Shown: positions 46,366 to 55,209, counted from the stretch's first letter. The stretch is 64,000 bases of DNA from Pseudomonadota bacterium (GCA_018818835.1 JAHIRD010000071.1:1-64000), one strand, 5' to 3'. Numbers and translations: made by a program. Notes: generated from the letters alone by a model not told the origin.

Positions 46366-46440
46366 CACGGACAAACACGGACGAACACGGACGAACACGG
46401 ACGAACACGGACGAACACGGACGAACACGGACAGTCACAG
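46366..46440. repeat. 10-bp tandem repeat ACGAACACGG
   Basis: About seven direct copies of the 10-base unit ACGAACACGG (first ACAAACACGG, last ACAGTCACAG) follow the SDR stop by four bases. It lies between convergent genes. The unit of 10 is close to one helical turn. No palindrome is present, so terminator function is doubtful. Confidence 0.7.
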
Positions 46441-46473
46441 ATGTGTGGCCACGGGCAATGCGTTTGCTTGCGG

Positions 46474-47904
46474 CTATGCATCAATATCGGTTTTGAAGGG
46501 CTCTTTTTTGATTCCCAGTTCTTTCATTTTATTATAAAGCCCCCGGGGGTGGATTCCGGCCAGTTGCGCGGCCTCACCCACACGCCCCTTGGCTTTTTTT
46601 AAAATCATTTCCAGGTACATACGCTCCACATGCTGGAGGACTTCCCGGCTGACTTCAGGCAAGGTCATGTTTTCCCAGGACCCGGTATCAAACAGATTCT
46701 TCAGAGGGGAATTGCTGTCCTGCATGCCGGTCTTGAAAATACTGGACGGCAGGTTTTTCATGGTGATGGTGTCAGTGAGGCAGAGCAGCATGGCCCGTTC
46801 AATCACGTTCATCAGTTCACGGACATTGCCTGGCCAGTCATAACGGCACATGACCTGGACTGCATCGTCTGATATTCCCGTGACCTCCCTTCCGATTTTT
46901 TTCCTGAAAAGAGTGATGAAATTCCGGGTCATGGCCGGAATGTCTTCCTTGCGTTGGCATAGGGGGGGGATGGTCAAGGTCACCACGCTGATCCTGTAGA
47001 ACAGATCTCGCCGGAATGTCCCTTTTTCAATTCCCAATTCCAGGTCCTTGTTGGTGGCGGCTATGATGCGGACGTCCACCCAGATGGGTTCTTCTCCTCC
47101 TATGGGCACAATCTCGTAATCTTGAAGCACCCTGAGTAGTTTGGCCTGGAGGTGAAGCGGCATGTCTCCGATTTCATCGAGAAAAATCGTCCCGCCATGG
47201 GCCAGTTCAAAGGCACCTCGACGGGCACGGATGGCACCGGTGAAGGCTCCCTGTTCATGGCCGAACAATTCACTTTCAAGGAGCTGCTCCGGAAGAGCCG
47301 CCGTGTTTACGGTGACAAAGGGGCCGTTGGATCGTGGACTTTCTGCATGAATGGCCTTGGCCAGATGCTCCTTGCCCACTCCGGTTTCACCCAGGATCAA
47401 AAGGGTGGAATTGCTGGTCACAACCTGGTGTACTTCTTCCATAAAAATCTGCATTTGATCGCTATGGGACACAAAATCGCTGATTTTAGGTTTTAAACGA
47501 CCCTTACGGTCATACCGGTCCATGAGGTTGAACTGTCTCCTGGACTCAAGAATGGTATTCACCGCTTCCACAAGACTGGTGGTGGATATGCCCGAATACA
47601 GAACCGCGTCAGCCCCGGCAGCCAGGAGGTGGGCATGGTCTTCGGCCGAATTATTGGCATGGAGCACGATGGTGATGGGTTTTTCCGGCAGGTTGTTCAG
47701 AATGCCGATATTGGATTCGGCCGGTTTTGGGATCATGGAGTCGCTGACGATGAAAATGTCCCCGCAACTCCTGACCAGTGTCTGCCAAACGCGTTTATTC
47801 CGGCTCAGATCCTTGATCTGCAGATCGGATACATCCTCAAAATAGTGAGCAACCTCCGTAAGGAGTTCTTTGTTCTTGATGGCCAGGACAAGGCGAATAA
47901 GCAT
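46474..47904 (-). CDS. Sigma-54-dependent regulator with atypical receiver
   Basis: The 476-residue protein has an N-terminal receiver-like domain (DIFIVSDSMIPKP in place of the usual D-x4-D; AAGADAVLYSG), an AAA+ domain with Walker A GETGVGKE, GAFTGA sigma-54 loop and LDEIGDM, and a C-terminal Fis-type helix (RVGEAAQLAGIHPRGLYNKMKELG). The phosphorylation pocket is not canonical, so it may respond to a ligand or protein instead of a kinase. It points away from the operon that starts at 48635, whose promoter is of sigma-54 type, so it is the likely activator. Confidence 0.88.
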   Translation of the reverse strand: MLIRLVLAIKNKELLTEVAHYFEDVSDLQIKDLSRNKRVWQTLVRSCGDIFIVSDSMIPKPAESNIGILNNLPEKPITIVLHANNSAEDHAHLLAAGADAVLYSGISTTSLVEAVNTILESRRQFNLMDRYDRKGRLKPKISDFVSHSDQMQIFMEEVHQVVTSNSTLLILGETGVGKEHLAKAIHAESPRSNGPFVTVNTAALPEQLLESELFGHEQGAFTGAIRARRGAFELAHGGTIFLDEIGDMPLHLQAKLLRVLQDYEIVPIGGEEPIWVDVRIIAATNKDLELGIEKGTFRRDLFYRISVVTLTIPPLCQRKEDIPAMTRNFITLFRKKIGREVTGISDDAVQVMCRYDWPGNVRELMNVIERAMLLCLTDTITMKNLPSSIFKTGMQDSNSPLKNLFDTGSWENMTLPEVSREVLQHVERMYLEMILKKAKGRVGEAAQLAGIHPRGLYNKMKELGIKKEPFKTDIDA

Positions 47905-48555
47905 AGACTGACTCCAAAAGAGGTAAATAATTACCGTTTTAATCGATGAAATGAATGAATATTGGATTAATAATACCTAAAAATGGGTTATAATTCAATG
48001 TAAATCCAATCTGTGTTTCCGATTTCCGGTGATAAAATAAGAAAATCAGCAAATAATTACCTTTATTTTAATATTTTAAACACCCATGGGGAAGATTCCC
48101 CCAATTTCTGGAGTAAGGCAGGTAATACCTATTATTCATGCGGGTTGTCTTTATTTTGTCGTTTTTATGCATGGATCACTGGTGAGGTGGGACAATTAAT
48201 AAAAACAAGAAAATGGTAATTAATTACTTAATTTTGTCAATTTGTGCTTTGGGAAAAAATAAAACACTGAAAATATAGATCATTATAAAATCATTTCAGG
48301 GTGAAAAACAGATGTGGCCAGGCGTGTTGGTGTTGATAAACGGAATATTAATACCGGTATTGTAATAACACGAGATTATTTAATTCAGTATATATAATAA
48401 ATACAATTGGATGTGTTGTAAAAAGAATAATAATACCGTAAATTAAAAAAAGAGTATTGTTATGCCGAAAAATTGGAAGGCATGCGTCAGGGGCTTAACC
48501 ATTAACTATTTGATAATATTCAGATATATGTCGTATATAATTTTTTTTCAGACTC
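47905..48555. promoter_or_regulatory. Divergent region with four TAATACC motifs
   Basis: The AT-rich region between the activator gene and the operon contains TAATACC at 47971, 48123, 48349 and 48431. The second is part of the palindrome GGTAATACC (48121-48129) and the third of AATACCGGTATT (48350-48361). ATTGGATT (47961) and AATCCAAT (48003) form another inverted pair. These are plausible upstream activator sites for the sigma-54 promoter at 48556. Confidence 0.45.
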
Positions 48556-48570
48556 TGGCATCCATGTTGC
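48556..48570 (+). promoter_or_regulatory. Sigma-54 (-24/-12) promoter of the SpeD-like operon
   Basis: TGGCAT-CCATG-TTGC fits the sigma-54 consensus TGGCAC-N5-TTGC with one mismatch and exact spacing. Transcription would start near 48582, about 50 bases before the first gene at 48635. Confidence 0.75.
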
Positions 48571-48634
48571 TATTGGCAGAGTATAATACAATGAGCTGAC
48601 TTAAAAAGGATACTGATAGAATCTGAGCGAGAAT

Positions 48635-48832
48635 ATGAAAAAGTCTAAATTGAGATACCAGAAAACAGATGACGGGGCCAAGAAATCCATTTTGAAGTTC
48701 AGAGATTACGAAGAGGATGTTGACGATGAAATCTTTGACGATGAAAAAGGGAGTTCAGGAAAACGACGAAAAGATGTGGGTAAACGCTTTCACAGAAAAA
48801 AAACCTTGAAGGATGATTTTTCTGAATTCTAA
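48635..48832 (+). CDS. Small highly charged protein of unknown function
   Basis: The 65-residue protein is about half Lys, Arg, Asp and Glu, with patches such as DYEEDVDDEIFDDEK and KRFHRKKTLKDD. It is probably disordered and I recognise no domain. The start ATG follows a weak GAGCGAGA. It is the first gene after the sigma-54 promoter, 49 bases before the SpeD-like gene, so it likely belongs to that operon; an RNA-binding or chaperone-like role is only a guess. Confidence 0.55.
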   Translation: MKKSKLRYQKTDDGAKKSILKFRDYEEDVDDEIFDDEKGSSGKRRKDVGKRFHRKKTLKDDFSEF

Positions 48833-48881
48833 CAAATCAATCATTTATACTTAACTCGAAAGACATGAAAGGTAGGCAGCT

Positions 48882-49271
48882 ATGGGATTCGCCGCAATGA
48901 GTAGAATTGACGCTGTTGACGATTATTGGGGCATTGCCTCGGCCATCGATATTTACAACTGCGACCCTGAAAAAATTAGAGATGCAGAATTTATTAAACG
49001 GTTTGTCGTTGAACTGTGCGATTTGATTGAAATGAAACGTTTCGGGGAGACCCAGGTCGTTCATTTTGGAGACGAAGAAAAGGTGGAGGGTTTCTCCATG
49101 GTTCAGCTGATCGAAACATCGCTGATTTCTGCCCATTTTGCCAATCATACCAATGCGACCTACCTGGATGTGTTCAGCTGCAAGGCCTATGACCCGGACG
49201 TGGTGAGAGACTTCGCCCAGAAATATTTTGGAGGAGAAACTAGTTCACTCAACGTGACATACAGGAGATAA
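48882..49271 (+). CDS. Divergent S-adenosylmethionine decarboxylase (SpeD)-like protein
   Basis: SpeD enzymes self-cleave at a Glu-Ser bond to form a pyruvoyl group and decarboxylate SAM for polyamine synthesis. The 129-residue protein aligns without gaps over FSMVQLIETSLISAHF..YLDVFSC with the family core. The pyruvoyl-forming Ser is kept (Ser80), as are the processing His (His85) and the active-site Cys (Cys100). The residue before Ser is Thr rather than Glu, the next is Leu rather than His, and the HTWPE segment is HFANH. No spermidine synthase gene is nearby. It may be a pyruvoyl decarboxylase of another amino acid or a non-processed homologue. It is 2 bases upstream of the acyltransferase gene. 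Confidence 0.7.
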   Translation: MGFAAMSRIDAVDDYWGIASAIDIYNCDPEKIRDAEFIKRFVVELCDLIEMKRFGETQVVHFGDEEKVEGFSMVQLIETSLISAHFANHTNATYLDVFSCKAYDPDVVRDFAQKYFGGETSSLNVTYRR

Positions 49272-49273
49272 CG

Positions 49274-50257
49274 ATGGAAGGGGTCCGTATCGTCCAAGAT
49301 ATCGAAGAATGTGAACACCTGTGGAAGGCTCATTACCCACAAGATTGTGTTTTTGATTTATGGGGAGTGCGTCGTTGTTTTTCCCAGGCATACAGCCGTG
49401 AGCCCTTTTTCATCCTTTATGAGGAAGATGGCGAGCTCTTGGGCTTTCTTCCTTTGAGTCGGATTGAGGAAAACGGAACCTATGCCTTTTTTCCTGGCGA
49501 AACCTGGCAAGGAAAAACCTGGATGGAGCAGAACAAGATCCTTGCACGTGATGAAGACATCTTGAGGATTTTGTTTGATGCCATTCCAGGAAAGGCAAAT
49601 GTACGATACGTATGTTCAGGTTCGGACGTCTTGGACTTTTCGAATCTTATTAAGCCGAGGATTGTTCCCGATGAAGTCGGCTATCTTTTTTTCCCGGCCA
49701 GCCATGGGTTTTCTTATGATAACTATCTGACTTCGTTTTCAGGGAAATCCAGGAAAAAAATTCTATCCGAAATCGAGGGGCTCACGTCCAAAGGACTTGA
49801 ATACCGTTTTAATGAATTTACGGACGTGGAATGGGTGTTCAAACTCAACCTGGATAATTTCGGAGAAAGTTCATATTTTTACGATCCCCGTTTCATGGAA
49901 GCCTTTGAAAATCTGGTGGGTTTTTTGAAACGGGAAAATATGTTGAGGGTGGTGACGGTTATCCTGGGTGGCAAGGTCGCGGCTGTTGATATCGGAGCCA
50001 TTTACAACAACAGTTGCACCCTGCTGGCTGGAGGAACAAACAGGGAATTCCAGGGTGTGGCCAAATTAATTAACCTCCATCATATGGCCTGGGCCTGCCA
50101 GGAGAAAATGGAATCCCTTGATTTTCTTTGCGGAGATTTTGGCTGGAAGGAACGTTTTCGCCTTTCTCCAAGACCCTTGTACCAGTTCAACATCAAACAG
50201 CCCCATCTGAACCACGTGGAACAGTGGACAGAAAGGCTGGTGGCCTATGCTTCGTGA
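49274..50257 (+). CDS. GNAT/FemAB-like acyltransferase (BioF2-like)
   Basis: The 327-residue protein resembles the BioF2-like/FemAB-related acetyltransferase superfamily: an N-terminal half with FILYEEDGELLGFLPLSRIEE and a C-terminal GNAT core with SGKSRKKILSEIEGL, VVTVILGGKVAAVDIGAIYNNSCTLLAGGTNREFQGVAKLINLHHMAWACQ and FLCGDFGWKERF. FemAB-type enzymes transfer aminoacyl groups and BioF2-like members acyl groups to amines. It is between the SpeD-like gene (2 bases upstream) and the ATP-grasp gene (11-base overlap), so it acts in the same pathway; donor and acceptor are unknown. Confidence 0.78.
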   Translation: MEGVRIVQDIEECEHLWKAHYPQDCVFDLWGVRRCFSQAYSREPFFILYEEDGELLGFLPLSRIEENGTYAFFPGETWQGKTWMEQNKILARDEDILRILFDAIPGKANVRYVCSGSDVLDFSNLIKPRIVPDEVGYLFFPASHGFSYDNYLTSFSGKSRKKILSEIEGLTSKGLEYRFNEFTDVEWVFKLNLDNFGESSYFYDPRFMEAFENLVGFLKRENMLRVVTVILGGKVAAVDIGAIYNNSCTLLAGGTNREFQGVAKLINLHHMAWACQEKMESLDFLCGDFGWKERFRLSPRPLYQFNIKQPHLNHVEQWTERLVAYAS

Positions 50258-51548
50258 CAGAGTCCTGGTGGTGGCGACCACTTCGGATTACGTTGATTTG
50301 CTTAGAAAATCGGTGCCGGGACAGGTGTTGTTTTTGACGGGTCACGATATTCGAAAAGGAGCTGTGGAACCTTCACCTGATCCGGAAGAAGAGATTCTTT
50401 GCGATCCCACGGTTCCAGAAATAGCCATTATGCAGTTGAAGCAGCACCTCCGATCTCACTCCTTGAGAATTTCAGGAATCACTTGCTTTGACTGCGAATC
50501 CATGGATTTTGCGGCTCGGATAGGAGAGGTGATGGACCTCTCCTATCCATCGGCCCAGAGTATCCGTGATTGCCGGGATAAATCCAGAACCAAAGAATTA
50601 TGGCGTGAAAACCATGTGCCCTGTCCCCGCTCTGAACGGGTCAGTTCTGTGGACCAGGTAAGGGATTTTTTCAGAGAGGTAGACGGGCCATGTGTCCTTA
50701 AACCCGTGGATGGAAGCGGAAGTGAACGTGTGTTTTGTTGCAAAACAGCATTGGAATGCGAAAAGGCATTTGGCCTTATCCGTGCACATCAGTATTCTCC
50801 TGCTGTGATGATGGAGGAATTTGCCTCGGGCACCGAGTACAGTTGCGACTTTATGGTTGATGGGGACCGGGTCCAGTTGATTCGAATGACCCGGAAGATT
50901 CATGCCCCCGGTGATGTTTTTGGAACGATCATGGCCTATGAGGTGATTGATTTTCTGCCGGATAACATTTCCAGGAATTATTTTCTTAAACTGATGGGGG
51001 ATGCTGCCCGGTCACTTGGAATTAAACGGGCCATCTGCATGGTGGACTTTATTGTTAACGGCAGCCATATCACGCTTCTGGAATTGGCCCCCAGGCCAGG
51101 TGGTGACTGTCTGCCATGGCTGATCCAGCGGTCCATGGATCTGGATATGCTGAAACTGGCAGTTGATTTTGCACAAAATACATCGTATGAGTTCAAAAAA
51201 TCCCAGCGGTTCTCACCCCATATTGGTCTGAGAATCCATGCCAAAAAAGCAGGGGCATTAAAATCGATCGATTGTACACGGGTGCTGGATGATACAAGGG
51301 TCACGGATGTCCTTATGAAACACAGGCCGGGTCACAAGATCATTATGCCCCCTGCAGATTATGATTCCTGGAATATGGGCCATATCATTTTCAAGCCCTT
51401 GGGGCTTGTGAGCCCCCATGAACAATGTCGAGAACTTTTATCATTCCTTAGAATCGAGATAGACCATGAAACTGAACGCTCAAAACAACGATCTTCATCA
51501 ACGGGTTCAGTCCGCCCTCAATCAAAAGCTTTCCCTGCTGCCGGATAG
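50247..51548 (+). CDS. ATP-grasp ligase
   Basis: The 433-residue protein has an ATP-grasp carboxylate-amine ligase fold: a Rossmann-like N-terminal domain, the linker SIRDCRDKSRTKELWRENHVPCP, ATP-binding PCVLKPVDGSGSERVF (Lys for phosphates), MMEEFASGTEYSCDFMVDG, and Mg-binding LLELAPRPGGDCLPWL with the catalytic Glu. Such enzymes form amide bonds from a carboxylate and an amine via acyl phosphate, as in carnosine, dapdiamide or similar dipeptide synthesis. It overlaps the acyltransferase gene by 11 bases and the downstream decarboxylase gene by 83 bases. The C-terminal 30 residues look unstructured, encoded inside that overlap. Confidence 0.82.
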   Translation: MLRDRVLVVATTSDYVDLLRKSVPGQVLFLTGHDIRKGAVEPSPDPEEEILCDPTVPEIAIMQLKQHLRSHSLRISGITCFDCESMDFAARIGEVMDLSYPSAQSIRDCRDKSRTKELWRENHVPCPRSERVSSVDQVRDFFREVDGPCVLKPVDGSGSERVFCCKTALECEKAFGLIRAHQYSPAVMMEEFASGTEYSCDFMVDGDRVQLIRMTRKIHAPGDVFGTIMAYEVIDFLPDNISRNYFLKLMGDAARSLGIKRAICMVDFIVNGSHITLLELAPRPGGDCLPWLIQRSMDLDMLKLAVDFAQNTSYEFKKSQRFSPHIGLRIHAKKAGALKSIDCTRVLDDTRVTDVLMKHRPGHKIIMPPADYDSWNMGHIIFKPLGLVSPHEQCRELLSFLRIEIDHETERSKQRSSSTGSVRPQSKAFPAAG

Positions 51549-52776
51549 TGAACTCCGCCTTTTTGTGGAACACCAGTTTAAAAAAGGTCAGCACATTTTA
51601 AAGACCTTGGGGAAACCACGATCTCCCAGTTATATTTTTGAGAAAGATGTACTTTCTGCAAAAGCACATGAATTCAAAGACGCTTTCGGGCAGGAGCTGC
51701 CGGATACAGGATTTTATTTTGCCATGAAGAGCAACAACTGCCCAGATGTTTCCGTGGCAGTGCTTGAAGCGGGCTTTGGACTGGATGTATCCAGCGGCCT
51801 GGAGCTTTCCATGGCCCTTGAACTGGGTGCCCGGGATATTGTGTTCAGCGGCCCTGGTAAAACCGAGGCCGAACTGTCCCTGGCTGTGGCCAATAATGAC
51901 AAGGTTGTGGTTCTGATGGACAGTGTGGGTGAACTCGGCCGTCTTTCAAAAATTGCGGCGCGAAACCAGCGAACCGTCCTTGCAGGAGTCCGCCTGACCA
52001 CCGAGCCCCATGGCTTGTGGCGGAAATTCGGAATTGTCAAATCCGAGCTTGGCGCCTTTATCAGCCAATGCAGAAAACATGAGTACATCGAATTCATGGG
52101 GCTCCAGTTTCACTCCAGTTGGAACATGGGGCCGGAACGTCAGATCGCCTTTATCCAAGAGTTGGGGGACTGCCTGGGCGCTCTTTCCCCCGAAGACCGG
52201 AGGGTGATCAAATTCATTGATATCGGAGGTGGCTATTGGCCCGAAAAAGGAGAATGGCTCCATGAATCAGCCACGGTTCCGGGTCTGGTTAAACATGCCC
52301 TTGGCATAGAGACCCAGGACAAGGGCCATTACCTGAATCCGGCCACCCCTGTGAATGTATTTGCTGAAAAATTGGGTGCGGCCATCCGAAAACATATCCA
52401 CAGTCGTATTCCCTGCAAAATCTGTTTTGAGCCCGGACGATGGATTTGCCATGACGCCATGCTTCTTCTTATGAGTGTGGTGGACCGGAAATTTGATGAC
52501 CTGGTGGTCACCGACGCAGGCACCAATGCCGTGGGCTGGGAACGATTTGAAACAGATTATTTTCCGGTACTCAACCTGAGCAGGCCCGCATTCTTAGAAA
52601 AATCCTGCATGATTCTTGGCTCCTTGTGCACCCCCCGCGATGTCTGGGGCTACAGTTACTGGGGGGATGATATCAAAGAAGGGGATATCCTGATGATTCC
52701 GTCCCAGGGCGCCTACACCTACAGCCTGCGCCAGAATTTTATCAAGCCGGTTCCCGACGTGATTGTCTTTCCCTGA
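51466..52776 (+). CDS. Fold-type III PLP-dependent decarboxylase
   Basis: The 436-residue protein belongs to the ornithine/diaminopimelate decarboxylase family. PLP-binding Lys88 is in FYFAMKSNNCPDV, followed by LDVSSGLELSMALELGA, IVFSGPGKTEAEL, the phosphate-binding GGGYW and FEPGRWICHDAM, and the C-terminal dimer-contributed GSLCTPRDV (Cys) and GAYTYSLRQNF. The family decarboxylates basic amino acids or meso-diaminopimelate; substrate specificity here is not readable. The start at 51466 lies 83 bases inside the ATP-grasp gene; a later start would cut off helices common to the family. It is the last gene of the sigma-54 operon. Confidence 0.85.
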   Translation: MKLNAQNNDLHQRVQSALNQKLSLLPDSELRLFVEHQFKKGQHILKTLGKPRSPSYIFEKDVLSAKAHEFKDAFGQELPDTGFYFAMKSNNCPDVSVAVLEAGFGLDVSSGLELSMALELGARDIVFSGPGKTEAELSLAVANNDKVVVLMDSVGELGRLSKIAARNQRTVLAGVRLTTEPHGLWRKFGIVKSELGAFISQCRKHEYIEFMGLQFHSSWNMGPERQIAFIQELGDCLGALSPEDRRVIKFIDIGGGYWPEKGEWLHESATVPGLVKHALGIETQDKGHYLNPATPVNVFAEKLGAAIRKHIHSRIPCKICFEPGRWICHDAMLLLMSVVDRKFDDLVVTDAGTNAVGWERFETDYFPVLNLSRPAFLEKSCMILGSLCTPRDVWGYSYWGDDIKEGDILMIPSQGAYTYSLRQNFIKPVPDVIVFP

Positions 52777-52785
52777 AACCAGAAA

Positions 52786-52811
52786 AGGACTCCGGGCCTT
52801 GCCGGAGTCCT
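52786..52811. terminator. Hairpin terminator between convergent genes
   Basis: AGGACTCCGG (52786-52795) and CCGGAGTCCT (52802-52811) form a perfect 10-bp stem around a six-base loop. AAAA precedes it on the plus strand, serving as a T-run for the minus-strand gene; the plus strand continues CTGATC. Confidence 0.7.
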
Positions 52812-52826
52812 CTGATCATCATGAAA

Positions 52827-53645
52827 TCATTTGTGCATGGCCGTTCGTAAGGAGGATGTCTTCACGGAGATGGAGATTTTTTTAACTTCCTGAACATTTT
52901 TGATTAGTTTTTCCACGTCTTTCCGGATTTTCTCGGGTTTGGCCAGCTGATCGTTCATCTGGATGGATACATTCCCTTCATGGGAATGAACAGAGCTGTT
53001 AAAGTACTTGTCGATGATCAGGGCGTAAACTTTTGCAGCTAAGGCCAAATCTGAAAGGCGTTCCAGTGATTCCTCCGTGGTTGTAAATGAGGGGCGTGTG
53101 GCTGTGTGACAGACAATATCTGCACAGTCATTGAGTGACATATCCCTCAGGTTGATCACCAGGTCGAAGAGATCCGGGTCATAGGTGTCCACTCCATAAA
53201 GATACATGCCAAAGTTGTGCCGGTTTTTGTCGTCGTTCATCAGGCGTTTGCGAGCCATAAGCTCAGATATATTTTCCTTTTCCATTTCTTCCCGGATCCG
53301 GACGTCCATGTCTGCAATGGTCCTCACTTTCAGAACATGGGGCAAGCCCTGGAGGAAGAAATGGCCGGCAAGGCCATGGTAGACCATATTGTCTTTTTTT
53401 AAAAAGTCCAGCAATGCCGATCGGATAAAAGCAATGTACCGTTGCTTGCCATGGGTGAATTTGTCAAAAATCGTTGGGCCATCGTGGATGGCCTTGGTCA
53501 GGATGATTTCAGGAATGTTAAACTGGTCTGATGCCTCCAGAAGAATTTCCCGGGATACGCAGGTGTAATGAAGCTGTTCGGCGATGAGTTCGGCCAGCTG
53601 GGTGCCTTTGCTGCAAAAGGCCCGTGAGATCGTGATAATGGACAT
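52827..53645 (-). CDS. Cytidylate kinase-like family protein
   Basis: The 272-residue protein resembles the cytidylate-kinase-like P-loop family often found in deltaproteobacteria. The N-terminal MSIITISRAFCSKGTQLAELIAEQL keeps the strand and helix around the nucleotide loop, but the loop is SKGTQ rather than GxxGxGKS. DMDVRIREEMEKENISELMARKRL is the LID-like Arg-rich segment, and FDLVINLRDMSLNDCADIV a family hallmark. True CMP kinase activity is doubtful given the altered loop. It is convergent with the SpeD-like operon. Confidence 0.72.
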   Translation of the reverse strand: MSIITISRAFCSKGTQLAELIAEQLHYTCVSREILLEASDQFNIPEIILTKAIHDGPTIFDKFTHGKQRYIAFIRSALLDFLKKDNMVYHGLAGHFFLQGLPHVLKVRTIADMDVRIREEMEKENISELMARKRLMNDDKNRHNFGMYLYGVDTYDPDLFDLVINLRDMSLNDCADIVCHTATRPSFTTTEESLERLSDLALAAKVYALIIDKYFNSSVHSHEGNVSIQMNDQLAKPEKIRKDVEKLIKNVQEVKKISISVKTSSLRTAMHK

Positions 53646-53838
53646 AGCTTCTCCAGGTTAAAGTTTGTTTCAAGGTATATTGGAAGACAGGGCCACTAAG
53701 ATGAAACCCTGTTAATAATTTACGCTGTTCCACATATTTTCTCAAATAAAAAATAGTTGAGTTGCACAATGAAAAAAATATAGGGCCAAAGGTCCCATTA
53801 ATACAACATCCCCTTCATTTTTTAAACCACACCAACGT

Positions 53839-55209
53839 TCAGAGCACTGTCTCAGATTGGGGGCTTATACCATATTTTTTCATGCGCTTCCAGACCGTCA
53901 CCCTGCTGATCCCGAGAACCCGACCGACCTGGGACTGGTTCCCCCCGGCTGTATTGAGAGCCTGAACCAGTTCATTCCGTTCATTGATCCTCACATGGGT
54001 CTGGCCGGTCATGGCGTTTTTGTTTATGGCCGGAAAGGACAATGCCCGTGGAAGGTGTTCCCGTTCAATCATATCTCCTGGACAGAGAACCAGGGCATAT
54101 TCAATCACATTTCTCAATTCCCGAACATTACCGGGCCAGTGCCAGGCCAGGAGGCATTCCAAGGCGTCGCTGCTCACGCCGGAAATTTTTTTGCTTCCCC
54201 GTGCCGCATAAAGATCTATGAATTTTTTGGCCAACAGAGGGATGTCCTCTTTTCTGGAAATCAGGGGCGGGCAATAAATGGGGAAAACATTGATCCTGAA
54301 ATAAAAATCCTCACGGAAGGTGTTCTGGACGATCAACTGGTTCAGGTCCTTGTTGGTGGCCGAGATGATCCTTACATCCATGGGAATGGGAACATGATCT
54401 CCCACCTTTTCAATTTCTTTTTCCTCCAGAACGCGGAGGAGTTTTACCTGTGTGGACAGGGGGATATCGCCGATTTCATCAAGAAATATGGTGCCGCCGT
54501 GGGCTGCTTCAAAACGACCCACACGGTCCCGGTTCGCACCGGAATAGGCGCCTTTGACATGACCGAAAAGTTCGCTTTCAAGCAGGTTCTCATTGAGTGC
54601 GGCGCAGTTGACCTTTATAAAAGGTCCCATTTTACGGTGGCCAGCCTCATGGATGGCCCGGGCCACTAGCTCCTTGCCGGTCCCGCTTTCACCCTGGATC
54701 AGAACAGGGGCTTCGGATTTGGAAACGCTGTCGATTAGTTCAAACAGCTGCTGCATGGGGGGGCTGCTGCCCAGAATTCCGAAAAATCCTTTGTCCATAC
54801 ACAGGTTTTTGCGCAGGTAAAGGATTTCTTCCTGCTGAATGACGCTTTCGGATATGTCCGTGAGGGTTTCCACAATGCCTATGGGATTGCCCTGGGCATC
54901 ATGCATGGCCACGCCGGATTTCAACACATGGACAGACCGACCGTTTTTGTTGGTCAGGATGCATTCCATCCCCTTGACCCGGCCCACCTCAAAAAGTTTA
55001 CACCAGGGTTTACCATCCTTGCCCCCGATGAATTGGCACCCGGTGCAGTTTAAAATAAGGCAGGACTGGCCAATCAGTTCTTTTTCAGTATAGCCTGTCA
55101 GCCGTTCCATGGCCGGATTAACGGCCATGATTTTACCGGTGGGGGCCACCACGATCAGCCCGTCTCTGACATTTTCAACAACAGCCTCCCAACAACTTCC
55201 AAATTCCAT
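53839..55209 (-). CDS. PAS-sigma-54 activator with Cys-rich PAS domain
   Basis: The 456-residue protein has a PAS domain (residues about 10-125), an AAA+ sigma-54 activation domain (Walker [15 protein letters not shown] in the place of [14 protein letters not shown]) and a Fis-type C-terminal helix ([24 protein letters not shown]). The PAS domain contains Cys in [11 protein letters not shown] plus a fourth in WCKLF, spacing C-x4-C-x2-C...C, which suggests a bound metal, iron-sulfur cluster or redox switch. No receiver domain is present. It is divergent from the DUF3373/octaheme cytochrome operon, whose promoter is a perfect -24/-12 site, so it is almost certainly its activator. Confidence 0.89.
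   Translation of the reverse strand: MEFGSCWEAVVENVRDGLIVVAPTGKIMAVNPAMERLTGYTEKELIGQSCLILNCTGCQFIGGKDGKPWCKLFEVGRVKGMECILTNKNGRSVHVLKSGVAMHDAQGNPIGIVETLTDISESVIQQEEILYLRKNLCMDKGFFGILGSSPPMQQLFELIDSVSKSEAPVLIQGESGTGKELVARAIHEAGHRKMGPFIKVNCAALNENLLESELFGHVKGAYSGANRDRVGRFEAAHGGTIFLDEIGDIPLSTQVKLLRVLEEKEIEKVGDHVPIPMDVRIISATNKDLNQLIVQNTFREDFYFRINVFPIYCPPLISRKEDIPLLAKKFIDLYAARGSKKISGVSSDALECLLAWHWPGNVRELRNVIEYALVLCPGDMIEREHLPRALSFPAINKNAMTGQTHVRINERNELVQALNTAGGNQSQVGRVLGISRVTVWKRMKKYGISPQSETVL

Noticed and set aside
46366-46440. CRISPR array
   Set aside because: The unit is 10 bases with no unique spacers and no cas gene in the window.
48321-48336. Second sigma-54 promoter TGGCC..TTGG near 48314-48330
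   Set aside because: The spacing is off by one base and the GC of the -12 element is missing.
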